DNA of 37,137 bases, taken from contig JAKNDB010000011.1 of the NCBI GenBank assembly GCA_024305405.1, positions 1-37,137 on the forward strand. Reading direction: 5' to 3'. This DNA is from Dirofilaria immitis (taxonomy: Eukaryota; Nematoda; Chromadorea; Rhabditida; Onchocercidae). The notes beneath the pieces are model-generated. The model worked only from the letters and a program-made list of their open reading frames with translations, was not told the DNA's origin and searched no databases. Each line of letters opens with the position of its first letter. The stretch's first letter is position 1. A program made the translations under genes and the position numbers. This document shows positions 20,692 through 31,948 of the stretch, one piece after another.

Positions 20692-23478
20692 CGCAAAAAA
20701 TTAATTGTAATTAGAGCGATATTCTTCAAAAGTTTTCCTTTGTTTTTTATAAATAATTTTTAGTTTAATTTAAATAACCTCCGAATAATATAAAATTTGA
20801 AAATTTAATTATTGCTATAATAACAGATGTTATTGTTTAGTTTGTTTATTGAATTGATTGTTAGTATATTTTCCTTATCGATTTCGATATATAATTAAAA
20901 TTATTATTCTCAAATTATTTTGCATTCTTTATTTTTATTTATATTTAATGAAAAAAGTAGTGAAATATATTTTTAGTTCCATTTACTATCGGTATTTTCA
21001 ATCATTTTTTTTGGTTTAGGAATCTTTTATCCTTTTTAAAATGCTTGCTTTCGAAATCTTTTTTAAAATTTTGGTTTAAATGTTATTATTTTTACTACAA
21101 TATTGCTAAAAATAGTTTATTTGGCTGAATTTAAGGCACAAAAAGTTTTTATTATCACAAATTATTAGTTCGATAATTTTAATAGATTTAAATGATGGAA
21201 AATCTTAGTTTTACTTGAATCCTATAAAATTTTATTCTCTTTACTATACAAAATAATTCAAATATATTTGTTAAAATTGTTGTATCTTACTATAAATATA
21301 AAGCATTTTTTGATTTTTTTTTCAAGCTAAAAACCATTAAATTAAATTTGCTAAATTGGCAAAAAATCGCAGATATTAAATTTACTCGAATAATCAGTGA
21401 AATTTTTATTCTTTTTCAATTCTGAAAAATAAAATGATTGCTGTAAATATTTCTCGAATATTGTAAAAATACTTCAATAATACGTAAATATATATGATAT
21501 TGTAAGATGTAAAAAAATTGTCTAAATTTCATTTTTTCCATTGTAACATAAATCTCCTTTTAAAACAACGAGGCAAAAAAGATAGGATTGAGAGATAAAC
21601 AAAAATTTGTTTTTTATGAATTGTTTTGGGACCAATTCAAAATTTATTCTACCTTTCAAATTTCGTCTTTCTATAACTTTTTCTTTACTACTAAATGCAT
21701 ATGCGATTTCATATACAGCTAAATTATTCATTTGGAAAATAATTTCTATGCAAATTGCTACTATGATCTATGTTGATAGGTTATGTTGATCATACCAATG
21801 ATTGATAAAATTGTTTGATGCGAAAGTGATTTATTTCACTTGCTAGCAAAAATTTTCGGCTGGTTTTTTTGATCTAAGTTGTTGCGACTGAATTTTTAGA
21901 GAAATTGGTTCTTATAACAAAAATTTTCGTACATGATATATGGTATAAGTACAGTAACGAAAAACGCATGCGGAATACAGTAATAAAATTTAAAAGAATA
22001 TTTCACATTTATTTGTTTCATTCATTTCTATTGAGATAAATTTCATCTTTCTTAATTTTTTTTTATTTGCTTAGCAAATACACAAATTATTATTTATATT
22101 TAGTTTTGTTTTTTTCTTCAATTAAAATATGAATTGTTTACGTTCTGAAAATTTTAATTTTATCCTATTTCGAAATTGTATAAGACGTAATATTTAAATT
22201 CTAGATTTATTCCACCGAACAAAATCTCATTCTTTGATGAATATCAAATAAAATATTGAATTATCAATTTATTATTTAATCAATTAATCGAACTTACTTA
22301 TACTTCTGTGTATAATCAAATAGTTTGAAATGGAATTAATTTAGCGAAAGAAAAGAAATAAAATATTTGTTTATAATAATAGGCTAAATTTATGTAATAA
22401 TCTATTAAAAATATATCAGCAATCTATGAAATGCTTTAAAATTGGATAGCTAATCGTTCATTTCTTACATAGTTCATGATTTGATAGCAGTATATAAGAA
22501 TAGCCATGGTTATAATCGATCGTGAATTTATTAATAAAAAATAATAGGATGGATTGTAAGTCAATTAATCTTAAAGTACATTTTGAAAAAGATTAGCAAT
22601 ATTTATTAGATCAACATGTAAATTTGCTCGTGCTAATAGTTGCATTTGGTACTTTAGAATTTTTTTTTTTTGAGTGTTATTAGAAGTAATAACATTTCCA
22701 TTCTCCGAATAGGCAATTAAATGAAGATATTATTAAAATATACTTCATTCATTTAGAGTTTTATAAAATTTAATTTATTATTTTAAACCAATCTAAATAG
22801 AAATAGGGTGGATCCAATACTGTAAAAATGATAATATTTTTGTTTGATAAATTGTAATCAGTGAAATATATGTATTCTTGTTGCATAATTAATTTACAAT
22901 CAATTAGAATCTTCTATACTTTAAAAATGATCAACATTTTATTTTACTAAAATCATTAATTCAAGAATAATATTTCACATTTGGCTAAAATTTCAAATGA
23001 GTTCGAAATGATGGTTCGAGATGATGTGGTTTTAATTGGGTCAAAGGTTAAAAGTTAAGTTATTAGAATTTTTTGGTGCGAAACTAACAGATAAATTAGA
23101 TAAAATAAAAGTCATAGATTAAAGATATTAGACGCTCAAGCAATCTTAGACTAATAAATGATTACTTGAATAATTAGAGTCTAGAGTGATCAGATTTCAG
23201 ATAATATAATATGATGATAAGTTGTAAAATTATTTCTATACTTATCCATTAATAATGTTCGATTCCTAATTCTACTGATAAGATTGAGCGCTTGCACGCC
23301 GGCAATAATCCCATTTATCAATTAATTTCTACTTCATTTCACCATCAAATGTCATCATTGAATATGCGAATTGAAAATCATCTATCTCGATAGACGTACG
23401 ATTGGTTAGATGACATATTTCGGGAATATGTTATGCATATTTGTATGTGTATCTGCGTAGGTGTATTATCAGGTGTAT
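20692..23478. other. AT-rich DNA without a supported gene
   Basis: Open frames near 21522-21789 on both strands overlap each other and look random. No repeat stands out. Confidence 0.4.
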
Positions 23479-23497
23479 TGTGTGTATGTGTGTGTGT

Positions 23498-23546
<49 letters not shown>

Positions 23547-23676
23547 CTGTTCGTCCATCATGTGTACCTATACTTGCTTACCTGTTTGTCTGCTTATATT
23601 TATATATAATGTGTGTGTGTGTGTGTCTGCATATTTATGTGTGTGTCTGTATATTTGTATGTATGTCTGTAAGTTT
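23479..23676. repeat. (GT)n microsatellite
   Basis: An uninterrupted (GT)22 spans 23499-23542. It is flanked by interrupted GT blocks that continue to about 23676, including (GT)9 near 23611-23627. The Val/Cys-rich open frames here are translations of the repeat. Confidence 0.95.
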
Positions 23677-24194
23677 AAGATTCGTATATATCATGCGGGA
23701 AGCAATTTGTGTGACACCTATAGTGACATCGGTGGTAGGAGCAATAAGGCTGCGCTACATTACATATATACACCATCAATATGACATGGATGATACGACG
23801 CGTTGCATACTGTTTTCATTAAATAATTTTTTGTTAGCAAGGAGCATTTTTCAGGATAACAGTTTATGATGAAATAAGATTTCTCGAATATTTAAATTAG
23901 GATATCTTAGAGAGAGATACCATATAGACATATTATATTTTAAAATTATTTTAAGATTATGGTAGCTATTGATTGAATCATTCATGCATTTACCTAAATT
24001 TAAATGTTTGGGTAGATAAGGTATTTTGGTATTTATCTGATAGGCTGTTGATATTTAATCATACGAAAGCATATATATATATTTACTTGCCCATAACCGA
24101 ATAACAGAATGATATGAATATTGAATATTAGTTTTGAAATGAATCAATTCATCTTATTTGTTTGAAATTGTTGTCACTATTATTGATCGCACTG

Positions 24195-24335
24195 CCATCA
24201 TCTATCTCATCATCGATTTCATTATCGTCATTGTCATCATCATCATTATCATCATCATCATCTGTCATCATCATCGTTATTCTTATTATTATTAACATCA
24301 ACCTTTATATTCACTGTCATTATCATCATTCATTA
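24195..24335. repeat. Imperfect (ATC)n microsatellite
   Basis: Repeated TCATCATCATC blocks with interruptions (ATTATC, CTGTC, CGTTAT). No open frame is associated with it. Confidence 0.8.
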
Positions 24336-26109
24336 TGATCGCTATCTCAATATTACTATTACTATTGTTTTGGACAGATATTGTTGCCATATTTATATTT
24401 TTTCTTCATCGATTCATTTTTGTTAATTATGATTCGCCAATTAAGAAGTCTAATGAAAAATGATAAAAGATAAAAGCAATTTTTGTATTGTCAGTTTATA
24501 ACTATTATCAATTTTATCATTATCAATAAATTAGTTTGATCATTATTCATCGTCGTCGATTTTAATTCATCATTATACCTATTATTATAGTTATAGTTTA
24601 TCAAATTATCAACTTGCTTTCATTCTTTTCCTGATTGGTACGAGAAATAACAAATCCAGTCAAGTATATTAAAATTTTGTCAAATTTTCCTCTTCATAGA
24701 ACTCTCACTCTTTCTTTACCAATATCTGCATTACTACACTATTAGTAGATCAAGTTACTGACAATTTAGTTCTATGATTAATATTAAATATTATATGAAT
24801 ATTATAAAAAAATATTACAAAACTACAATTGGTGCAGTAATTTAATAGTGAACTTATAGAATTATTTTTAGTTAATGCAAATATTTAAATTGCAAATAAA
24901 ATAAGTTGTAATGATTAAATTAGAAAATTTTTTAAATTCTAAAATATTGAATTTTTGACATTGACAAGAACTAAATTCATTATTTAAAACCATATATAAT
25001 GTTAAGTAATAATTCGACTAATGTTAGTCGATGAAATTATATTATTTGAAAATTTAAAAATGCAGTGAAAATTTTTTTTTTTACAAAAATATTTGATTGA
25101 ATAATTGTGAAAATAGAAAAAATTGATTCCTAAAATAAAGGAATACATTTTTCTACCGCTATGTATAAAATTTGACGGTTTGAAAATTTCTGCATATTAT
25201 CATTTTATTTGTTTTAATTTAAATAAGAATACTAAAATATGAAAATTATTAGTTTTCTTTCAATTTATCCTTTCTTTTATTGATAATTAATTAATTTTTG
25301 CAAATTCCATAAAGATAAGAGAAGTTGTCTAACTTTCGAATATATATATATATATATATAAATTATTTATTTCATAAAAATAATTTTTCATTTTTTGAAA
25401 TAAATTTTCAAAATAGAATTAATAATAGAAGCACATTTGTTAGTATGAAAAATTTTTAATTTTGTAAAAGGAATTTGTTGATATGCCTTTTAAATTGAGA
25501 TTCATAAATAAATAAATAACTATGTCGTCAAGTTCTGTTTCGCTTAGCAAGCATTGAAATGAATATAAAATATAAATTTTCATTATCTATTATTCCATGC
25601 ATTTTCTAATAGTATTTTCTTTAGTTGTATTATCTCCTAAAGTTTTTCATTTGATTTAATCTTCTATCTTTTTAATTTTTTATATACAATTTAACTTTAT
25701 AATTATTTAAGTTCACATAATCTTTTTTCATTAGAAATTTTATTTTCATTTTATTAGAAAACTGTAGAAAGGATAATTTTTCTTACCATATTATAATAAA
25801 TATTCATAATTTAAATTTCTTCTAAACTTTCCATTTTTTTTGAATGCCTTGATAGATTAAAAGAGAAATGAAAATGAAAATATGGACGTTTGCATATGTT
25901 TTTTTTAAATTTAAATTTTAAAAACTTGGAATAACTGTCCTTGAGGAAAGAAAATTAGTTTAATTATAATAGAAAATAGCTATTATTTAGTGCTAAAATT
26001 TTATTGTAAATTAGCAAATTTCAGATTGAAATTTAAATTATGAAATTAATTAATATACATTAATATGAGAAATATATAAAGTAAAATTTTAAAAATTAAG
26101 TTTACAACT
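24336..26109. other. AT-rich DNA without a supported gene
   Basis: It holds a (TA)n tract at about 25340-25361 and poly-T runs. No exon-like segment with matching splice sites is visible. Confidence 0.4.
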
Positions 26110-26126
26110 AAAATTTTAGCATTTAC

Positions 26127-26249
26127 AGAGATGAATGTCGAATTGCTATTGATGTTTGCTTCGTCTAATTCTTTCCATAAATGTAAATCGTTTCTTTTTA
26201 TTTCAGTAACAATTCGAATTTTTTTCGTCTTCAAAGAAAATGAATTCAT
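26127..26249 (-). CDS. Weak candidate first exon, minus strand
   Basis: From ATG at 26249 the minus strand reads 41 codons, MNSFSLKTKKIRIVTEIK then RNDLHLWKELDEANINSN and STFIS, to a consensus-like donor gtaaat, phase 0. The composition is more protein-like than neighbouring frames. The plus strand just beside it (26284-26388) is also open (MTLNDRKISNISRRKWRN and more), so the island could code on either strand or neither. No partner exon was identified. Confidence 0.22.
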
Positions 26250-26399
26250 TTCAATATGATGCGTTAATGATACATTCAATCATATGACGCTAAACGACAG
26301 AAAAATCAGCAATATTTCTCGACGAAAATGGCGCAATTGTTCGAATCACTTGGTGAAATGGTTCGTTGTAAATTTTGCTAATTAATTAAATTATAAAAT

Positions 26400-28690
26400 T
26401 TGATAATTTTATCAGTCATTAACAGACACATTTCATTTATTCACTTTGCTGGATATATTCTATAATATTGTAAATCGGTTATTTAAAGTGAAATTGAAAA
26501 AATTATTAAAATTGAAGATATTTTTGCCACATATATATATATATATATAATAAATTTCAATTTATCAAATAATTTAAAGTTATAGATTGAAGAATATCAG
26601 ATTTATGAAAATGAAATTTATAAAAAGATCAAATTATTGAATTTATAATTAATAATTTGCTACTTTTATGAATAATCATAATAATAACAACAATAATGAT
26701 AATATTTTTAAGATTTATTAAATAATATTAAAAGTATTAAGATTATAGTATCAATTTAATGTGAAACTGGATCCGTTAAAGTATGAATAATTTTGTTTAC
26801 TTCGATAACTTTTTATCATTTAATAAATCTTAATACTTTTTATTGTTAGTTCCAAAGATTTTTAGAAGAATCAAACAGCTCTTTTAATGACTTTTTAAAA
26901 TTTTTGAAAAGTGATAAGGAGAAGGAAGAGAAAGGCCATTTAATTTCATATTTACATTTTAAACTACCAATATATTCTGTCCGTTACAATGGATTTTTTC
27001 ACAGTATTTTTCAAAGTTTTTATAGTTTTATTCTCAAACATTTTTTTTTCTTTTATTTCATTTCTTTGTTAGAACGAAATTATTTTTCTTAAAAAAATTT
27101 CTTTTCTAATATAAAAAAGAAGCACTATGCTAATTGATCAATAAATTTTTCCCATTGAAAATATAGAATTAATTTTTTCGATTGAGAAATAAGAATCTGT
27201 AAATTATCCGTAAAGTTGTAAGCAAATAAAATTTTTCGTTTGAGTTATTTGAGAAAATTTTTTTGTTGTATAAAAAGTCTTATAATGGTATTTAATTGTT
27301 TTTAAATAAATTGATACTTATTTAATTTGAAATCAGAAATGTTACTAATAATTAATTGTATTATTTCATTTAAAAAAAAGTTTAGAAGAAAATGTTTATT
27401 CAAAAGAGGGGAGAAAATGCGAGCAGCATAACTAGAAAAAGTTAAAGAAAGTTAGATTAAAATCAAATCATTTTCATTGAAAACTTGGTTACATTTTCAT
27501 GATCAAGAAAGAATGTTATGTCATCTAGAAAGATCAGAAAAATTTGATTATTATTTCAAAAGGTCAAGAAAACTAAATTGCCTTTAGGAAAACTTTTAAA
27601 TTAGGTCGCACATGAAAAAACAAAGTCATGAAAGTTAAAAGATAAATGAATGAATTTATGACATTTAGTGATAGTAAAAAATGAGATGGGAAATATTCTT
27701 TTTTGAGAATTTTTTACAGGAAAAAAATTTAAAAATTCAGTTGAACTTTGTAAATGATAAAGATTAAAATGAAATAAGATAAGTGATAGGAAAAATTTTT
27801 CCTATTAAATATCAAAAATTAAGAAAAAAGTGGCACAATTTCTTTTTTTTAACTCTTGTAAAATTCATACTTATTTATCTATTGTATACCGATGTGTTGC
27901 ATTTCAGTGACATTTGATAAAATATTAAATGACTTGAATTACCCAGAAAAAAATGATAAGAAAATTTTTTTATTTTTGCTTCTACCACTTTTTATCATTA
28001 ATCAAATCTTTAAAATTTTTGTCCTAATCATTTCAATTTTATTTTTCTTTTGATCGAATTCCAATTTATCATTTCTAAATAGAACGGAAATTATAAATTT
28101 ATTTTAAGTCTTTTAAGTTATATTTAGAATGGTTTCTACCAGGCATTTTCGAGAAAATTTTTACTTTTTTTTCTTTATTATATTTTTAGATATTATAAAA
28201 ACTTTCATAATTTTAAATAAACTTCTCTGTTTCTTTCCATGTTATTAATTATAACTGTGATATAAAGATAATAGTCAAAATGAATCAGAATTTGTTATCT
28301 ATTTCTCGCATGTTATTTCACAAATCTAAATTTAAAATATATATATATATGTTATTATTATTATTGTTATTGTTATAATTTTCTAAACGATGCTTATATC
28401 ATTTAACATTGAATGAGTCGGAAAAACGAAAGTAGAGGTTAAGGAAATTGAAAAACTATAAAAATCTGAAATTTCTAATAAATTTCCTAGAAAACATTGT
28501 AATCATTAGAATAGAATTCAGTATCGTTATTTCTCAGATATGATAGTACTGAATAATGATAACTTTTTTTCTTAATGGACATCGCAATCCTGATTTAAGT
28601 TGATGTATTCCGTCAATTGATTATTTAATTATATATATATGTATATTATTATTGATTGATAAATCAATATTCAAATCATAATAATATAAT
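26400..28690. other. AT-rich DNA without a supported gene
   Basis: It contains (TA)n tracts at about 26530-26549 and 28337-28351. Recurrent AGATCAGAAA/GGTCAAGAAA-like words near 27500-27575 are short and imperfect. Confidence 0.4.
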
Positions 28691-28696
28691 ACAAGT

Positions 28697-28907
28697 ATAA
28701 TATATTATGCAGTATTCTGATTTTTAATTTTCAATTAATCACAATAATTTCTAAAAGTGATATCATTAACCATCAATTATGTGGTTATACAATATATGTA
28801 ATAATATATTATGCAGTATTTTAATTTTTAATTTTCGATTAAATAGAATAATATTGAAAAAAAAATTGTTAACCATTAATTATATGGTCATATGATAAAG
28901 GTATGTA
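28697..28907. repeat. Imperfect tandem duplication, unit about 104 bp
   Basis: Copy 1 (28697-28800) and copy 2 (28801-28907) both start ATAATATATTATGCAGTATT. They continue with a TTTTTAATTTTC block, a TTAACCATYAATTATRTGG block and a final TATGTA in the same order. The centre differs by substitutions and short indels, so the duplication is not recent. No terminal inverted repeat or open frame accompanies it. Confidence 0.8.
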
Positions 28908-31028
28908 TAATTATATAGTAATATAATATACACAATATATATTTAATTATATGTATTATTAATTGGTTATTTCAGCTTATTTCAATAATTATATTCAATA
29001 ATTGCATTTTTTTTTATTAGATAATTGATCTTTTTTTTTTATTTCTTTATATATATATCAATATGACAAACATATTATATCATATTATCTATATTTATAT
29101 ATAATTACTGTAATTTTTATATGTACTTGAAATAATTGAAATTGATTAAAATAAGCTAAATCCTTACCATTTTGCATCTAATTATTGAATAAGTCAATTT
29201 TCAACATCTATTTATACAACAATGTCGAACAATTTTCGAAATTTTGAAAGTCCTGCTTTTTAACTATATTATAATTTAATATGCGATCAACCTATTTTCA
29301 TATATTCAACAAATAGTTCCAGTTCCTTCTCTTTTTTTTTATTTCATTCTATAATACATTTATGCAAAGAATATATATGTTAAAACAGATATAATATAGC
29401 AAATAATCATTTTTATTACAATATTATAAAACCTTTTAAATGAATATAATTATAAAGTAATATTAAAACTTTCGTCATTCTTTTCATAATTTGTACATTG
29501 AAGAAATAAGGTCAAATCTTTTATAGTATATGAAATATTTAAAGTATAAATTATTATTGATATGTATTATGTTTTTGTTTTAATAATGTATTCATATAAT
29601 TAATATATACATGATAATTAAATAATCATATCAAATATGATAATGAAACAAATAAATATATTTCATTTTTTATATTATAGTGTTAATTTTTTCTAATAAT
29701 TTCGAAATATATCACTGTATTTCCATTTGAAATTTGAAGATATACTCTACTACAAAATTGCATGGATTAAAATCCTTCTAAATATATAAATGAAATATTT
29801 ATTAAATTTTTCTTTCACTATCTTTTTAGGTTTTTCAGAAACGAAAAATTCCAATAATTTATTTTTATGTGTTAATAATCCTTTTCAATGATGGATTTAA
29901 ATATAAAGAAAGATTTATGCTGAAATTTTATCAATATTGTAATTCAATTTGTCATATTATATTTCCTAATAATACATTTTATAAATAAAAAGTAATTACT
30001 CAATTTTACAAATTTTGATAAATATTTTCTTCTTTTCGCATAGATGATTGAACTGAATGAAAAAACTTTTTTATGTTTTATTAATAACAATCAATCGATA
30101 AGTTTATCGTTATTATTATTTTTATCCATTATTTTGCCTAACTTCTTTTTAAAATTTAATTATTTTCGACATATTGTCTTAGAAATTCTCAATTTTTTTC
30201 CTCATACATTTTTCCATCTATCCTTTCTTTTAGATTAATAATAAAATTATGAACAATTTAATGTTGATAGTGATAATGATGACGGTCGATTTTCCTTTAT
30301 CATCCATCACATATATTCCTTATCATCCATTGCATATATATAGATAATACAAATTGTTATGATAATGAGTCAAATAATTAGTATCGTGTATCTTAGGATA
30401 AATAAATGAATGATAAAAACCTAGTTCACCTCTGTAACCCAAAAGAGAAAGGTGGAAATTACGAGATATTTCCCATATTTTTCATCTGGTTTGCAAAAAT
30501 ATACGTGATAAATTTTATCATACATAAAAGTTTTTTTATTACAACATTTTTTCTTCTGCATCAAGGCTATCTGTAAATTTTGGGCCAATTTTTGTGATAA
30601 TTTTTCTATCTACCATATCTCTCTTCCATCCCTTTCTTGTTTTAAATTTTGTAATTATTAAAGGATATTTGGCCAACCTATGATAATTTTAAATTTCATA
30701 TAATTATGGTCATATTAAATAAATCATTTCTCTTTAAAAAATCTACTATTATCTTAACATTTATAAGCCAATATATTTAATGATCATTTTTGGCTTCTTT
30801 AAAACTTTTAACTAATACATTTTCAATGATTATCATAGCATGACAATTAGAATGAATTAAAGAAACGATACATCATAAAGTCGATTGTTTGATATATTAC
30901 CCAGAATCATTTCATCATTTAACGCGTCGTTAATTTTTTTTGAATTGTTTTACGTCGGTGAAATTCGTTTAATTTTTTATAATAGAAAAATTGTGCATTT
31001 ATCGACATTCATTCTCATTATATTACAG
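28908..31028. other. AT-rich DNA; short tandem duplication at 30292-30338
   Basis: A 23-24-bp unit (TTCCTTTATCATCCATCACA and four more bases) occurs twice in a row at 30292-30315 and 30316-30338 with a few differences. The open frame at 30044-30238 is Phe/Leu/Ile-rich with no splice context, so I leave it uncalled. Confidence 0.45.
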
Positions 31029-31102
31029 CAGAATTGATATTTCATCTATCAAAAGGATCAAAAAGGTCAAAGAGATCAAAAAATTAAAAAGTCGAAAAAA
31101 CG
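31029..31102 (+). promoter_or_regulatory. Possible 5' UTR with a trans-splice-like acceptor
   Basis: A tatattacag acceptor ends at 31028, 74 bases before the ATG of the poly-Gly exon, with no upstream donor in the vicinity. In nematodes such a site often receives a spliced leader; that is inference here. The UTR itself is a degenerate 9-11-bp purine-rich repeat (ATCAAAAGG, ATCAAAAAGG, TCAAAGAG and so on). Confidence 0.3.
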
Positions 31103-31433
31103 ATGAAATCATCACGAACGTCAATGACAGCAATGACAATACCATCATTGGTGTACAGTGATGTTTACCAGCAATATGAACTTGAAATTGGTGATAGTGG
31201 TAGGGGTAGTTATTGTAGTAGTGGTGGTGGTGGTGGTGGTGGTGGTGGTGGTGGTGGTGGTGGTGGTGGTGGTGGTGGTGGTGGTGGTGGTGGTGGTGGT
31301 GGTGGTGGTGGTGGTGGTGGTGGTGGTGGTGGTGGTGGTGGTGGTGATGATAGTGATAATGGTGATTGTGATAATGTTGATGATGATAGTAGTGGTGGTA
31401 TTGGTGATTTTATCGGAATACTCAATTCACTCG
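31103..31433 (+). CDS. Probable first exon with 41-residue poly-glycine
   Basis: ATG at 31103 opens a frame reading MKSSRTSMTAMTIPSLVYSD, then VYQQYELEIGDSGRGSYCSS. Forty-one consecutive GGT Gly codons follow (31223-31345), then an Asp/Ser/Asn-rich segment DDSDNGDCDNVDDDSSGG and IGDFIGILNSLG. A donor (gtgaag) after 31433 leaves phase 1, which fits the exon at 31894. An in-frame TAA just upstream and an acceptor-like site at 31028 favour this start. The valine and proline frames of the same DNA are repeat translations. The leading segment has mixed codons and normal residues, so it looks coding; the repeat itself may vary in length between individuals. I do not recognise the protein. Confidence 0.45.
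31223..31345. repeat. (GGT)41 trinucleotide microsatellite
   Basis: An uninterrupted run of 41 GGT units, flanked by GTAGTA/AGTAGT and by GATGATAGTGATAAT, which look like diverged units of the same repeat. It is the most G-rich stretch in an otherwise strongly AT-rich window and could form G-rich secondary structure on the plus strand. Confidence 0.97.
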
Positions 31434-31893
31434 GTGAAGTTCGTTTAATTTTTTTACAATAAATTTTTTCAAAATAAACCAAGCGAAATAATAATCAAAG
31501 AAAAGCTAATTTCGTTAAAAGAATTATCATTTTATGATTTATCGCAATTCTAATTTCAGATTTGTTGTTTTAAATTCTGAAGTAAAAACTTTTTAAATAA
31601 AATTATTATTTTTTAAATTCATTTCTAATTTAATATATTTAAAAAATATGGAAAATTGATTTCTTTTAATTGAATTTTTCACAGAAATAATAATTTATTA
31701 TCGCTCAACAAATGCTATATTGGGAAATTTCTCAAATAGTTTCGTTTCTTAAAAATTTAGTTGCAAATGTTTGAAAGTTGAGGAATGCTAAAAAAAGTTT
31801 TCTTCATTTACCATTGATTTGCCTTATCATACCTATTTCTCATTTATCATTTATTTTTTTTCTTTTTTTGTTATTACTACCATATCATAGCAG

Positions 31894-31948
31894 AAATGTC
31901 CTCATCCGGATCCAGACAAGGTAAAGCAAAAAAGTTTACATCTGTCAG
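31894..31948 (+). CDS. Candidate short exon (MSSSGSRQGK...)
   Basis: The acceptor catatcatagcag is followed by AA and then MSSSGSRQGKAKKFTSV. Two bases (AA) plus the G left by the poly-Gly exon give Glu, so the phases agree. The Met at 31896 could also be an independent start. Two donors exist: gtaaag after 31920 (phase 1) and gtttaa after 31948 (phase 2). From the second, the acceptor at 34380 (tttttattgcag) would add RTFAYNMMRIDK and a stop. Joining to the exon at 36379 would need phase 0, which neither donor gives as written. The exon is small, so the call rests on splice context. Confidence 0.35.

Noticed and set aside
23441..23869. Val/Cys-rich frames of 107 and 142 codons.
   Set aside because: They are translations of the (GT)n microsatellite in two frames.
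26284..26360. GTTCGAATCAC near 26339 resembles a tRNA B box.
   Set aside because: No T-stem pairing around it, no A box at the right distance and no acceptor stem. It does not look like a tRNA or a tRNA-derived SINE.
31158..31482. Poly-Val (plus) and poly-Pro (minus) frames over the GGT repeat.
   Set aside because: Trinucleotide repeats leave all frames open. Only the glycine frame has a plausible start, flanks and donor.
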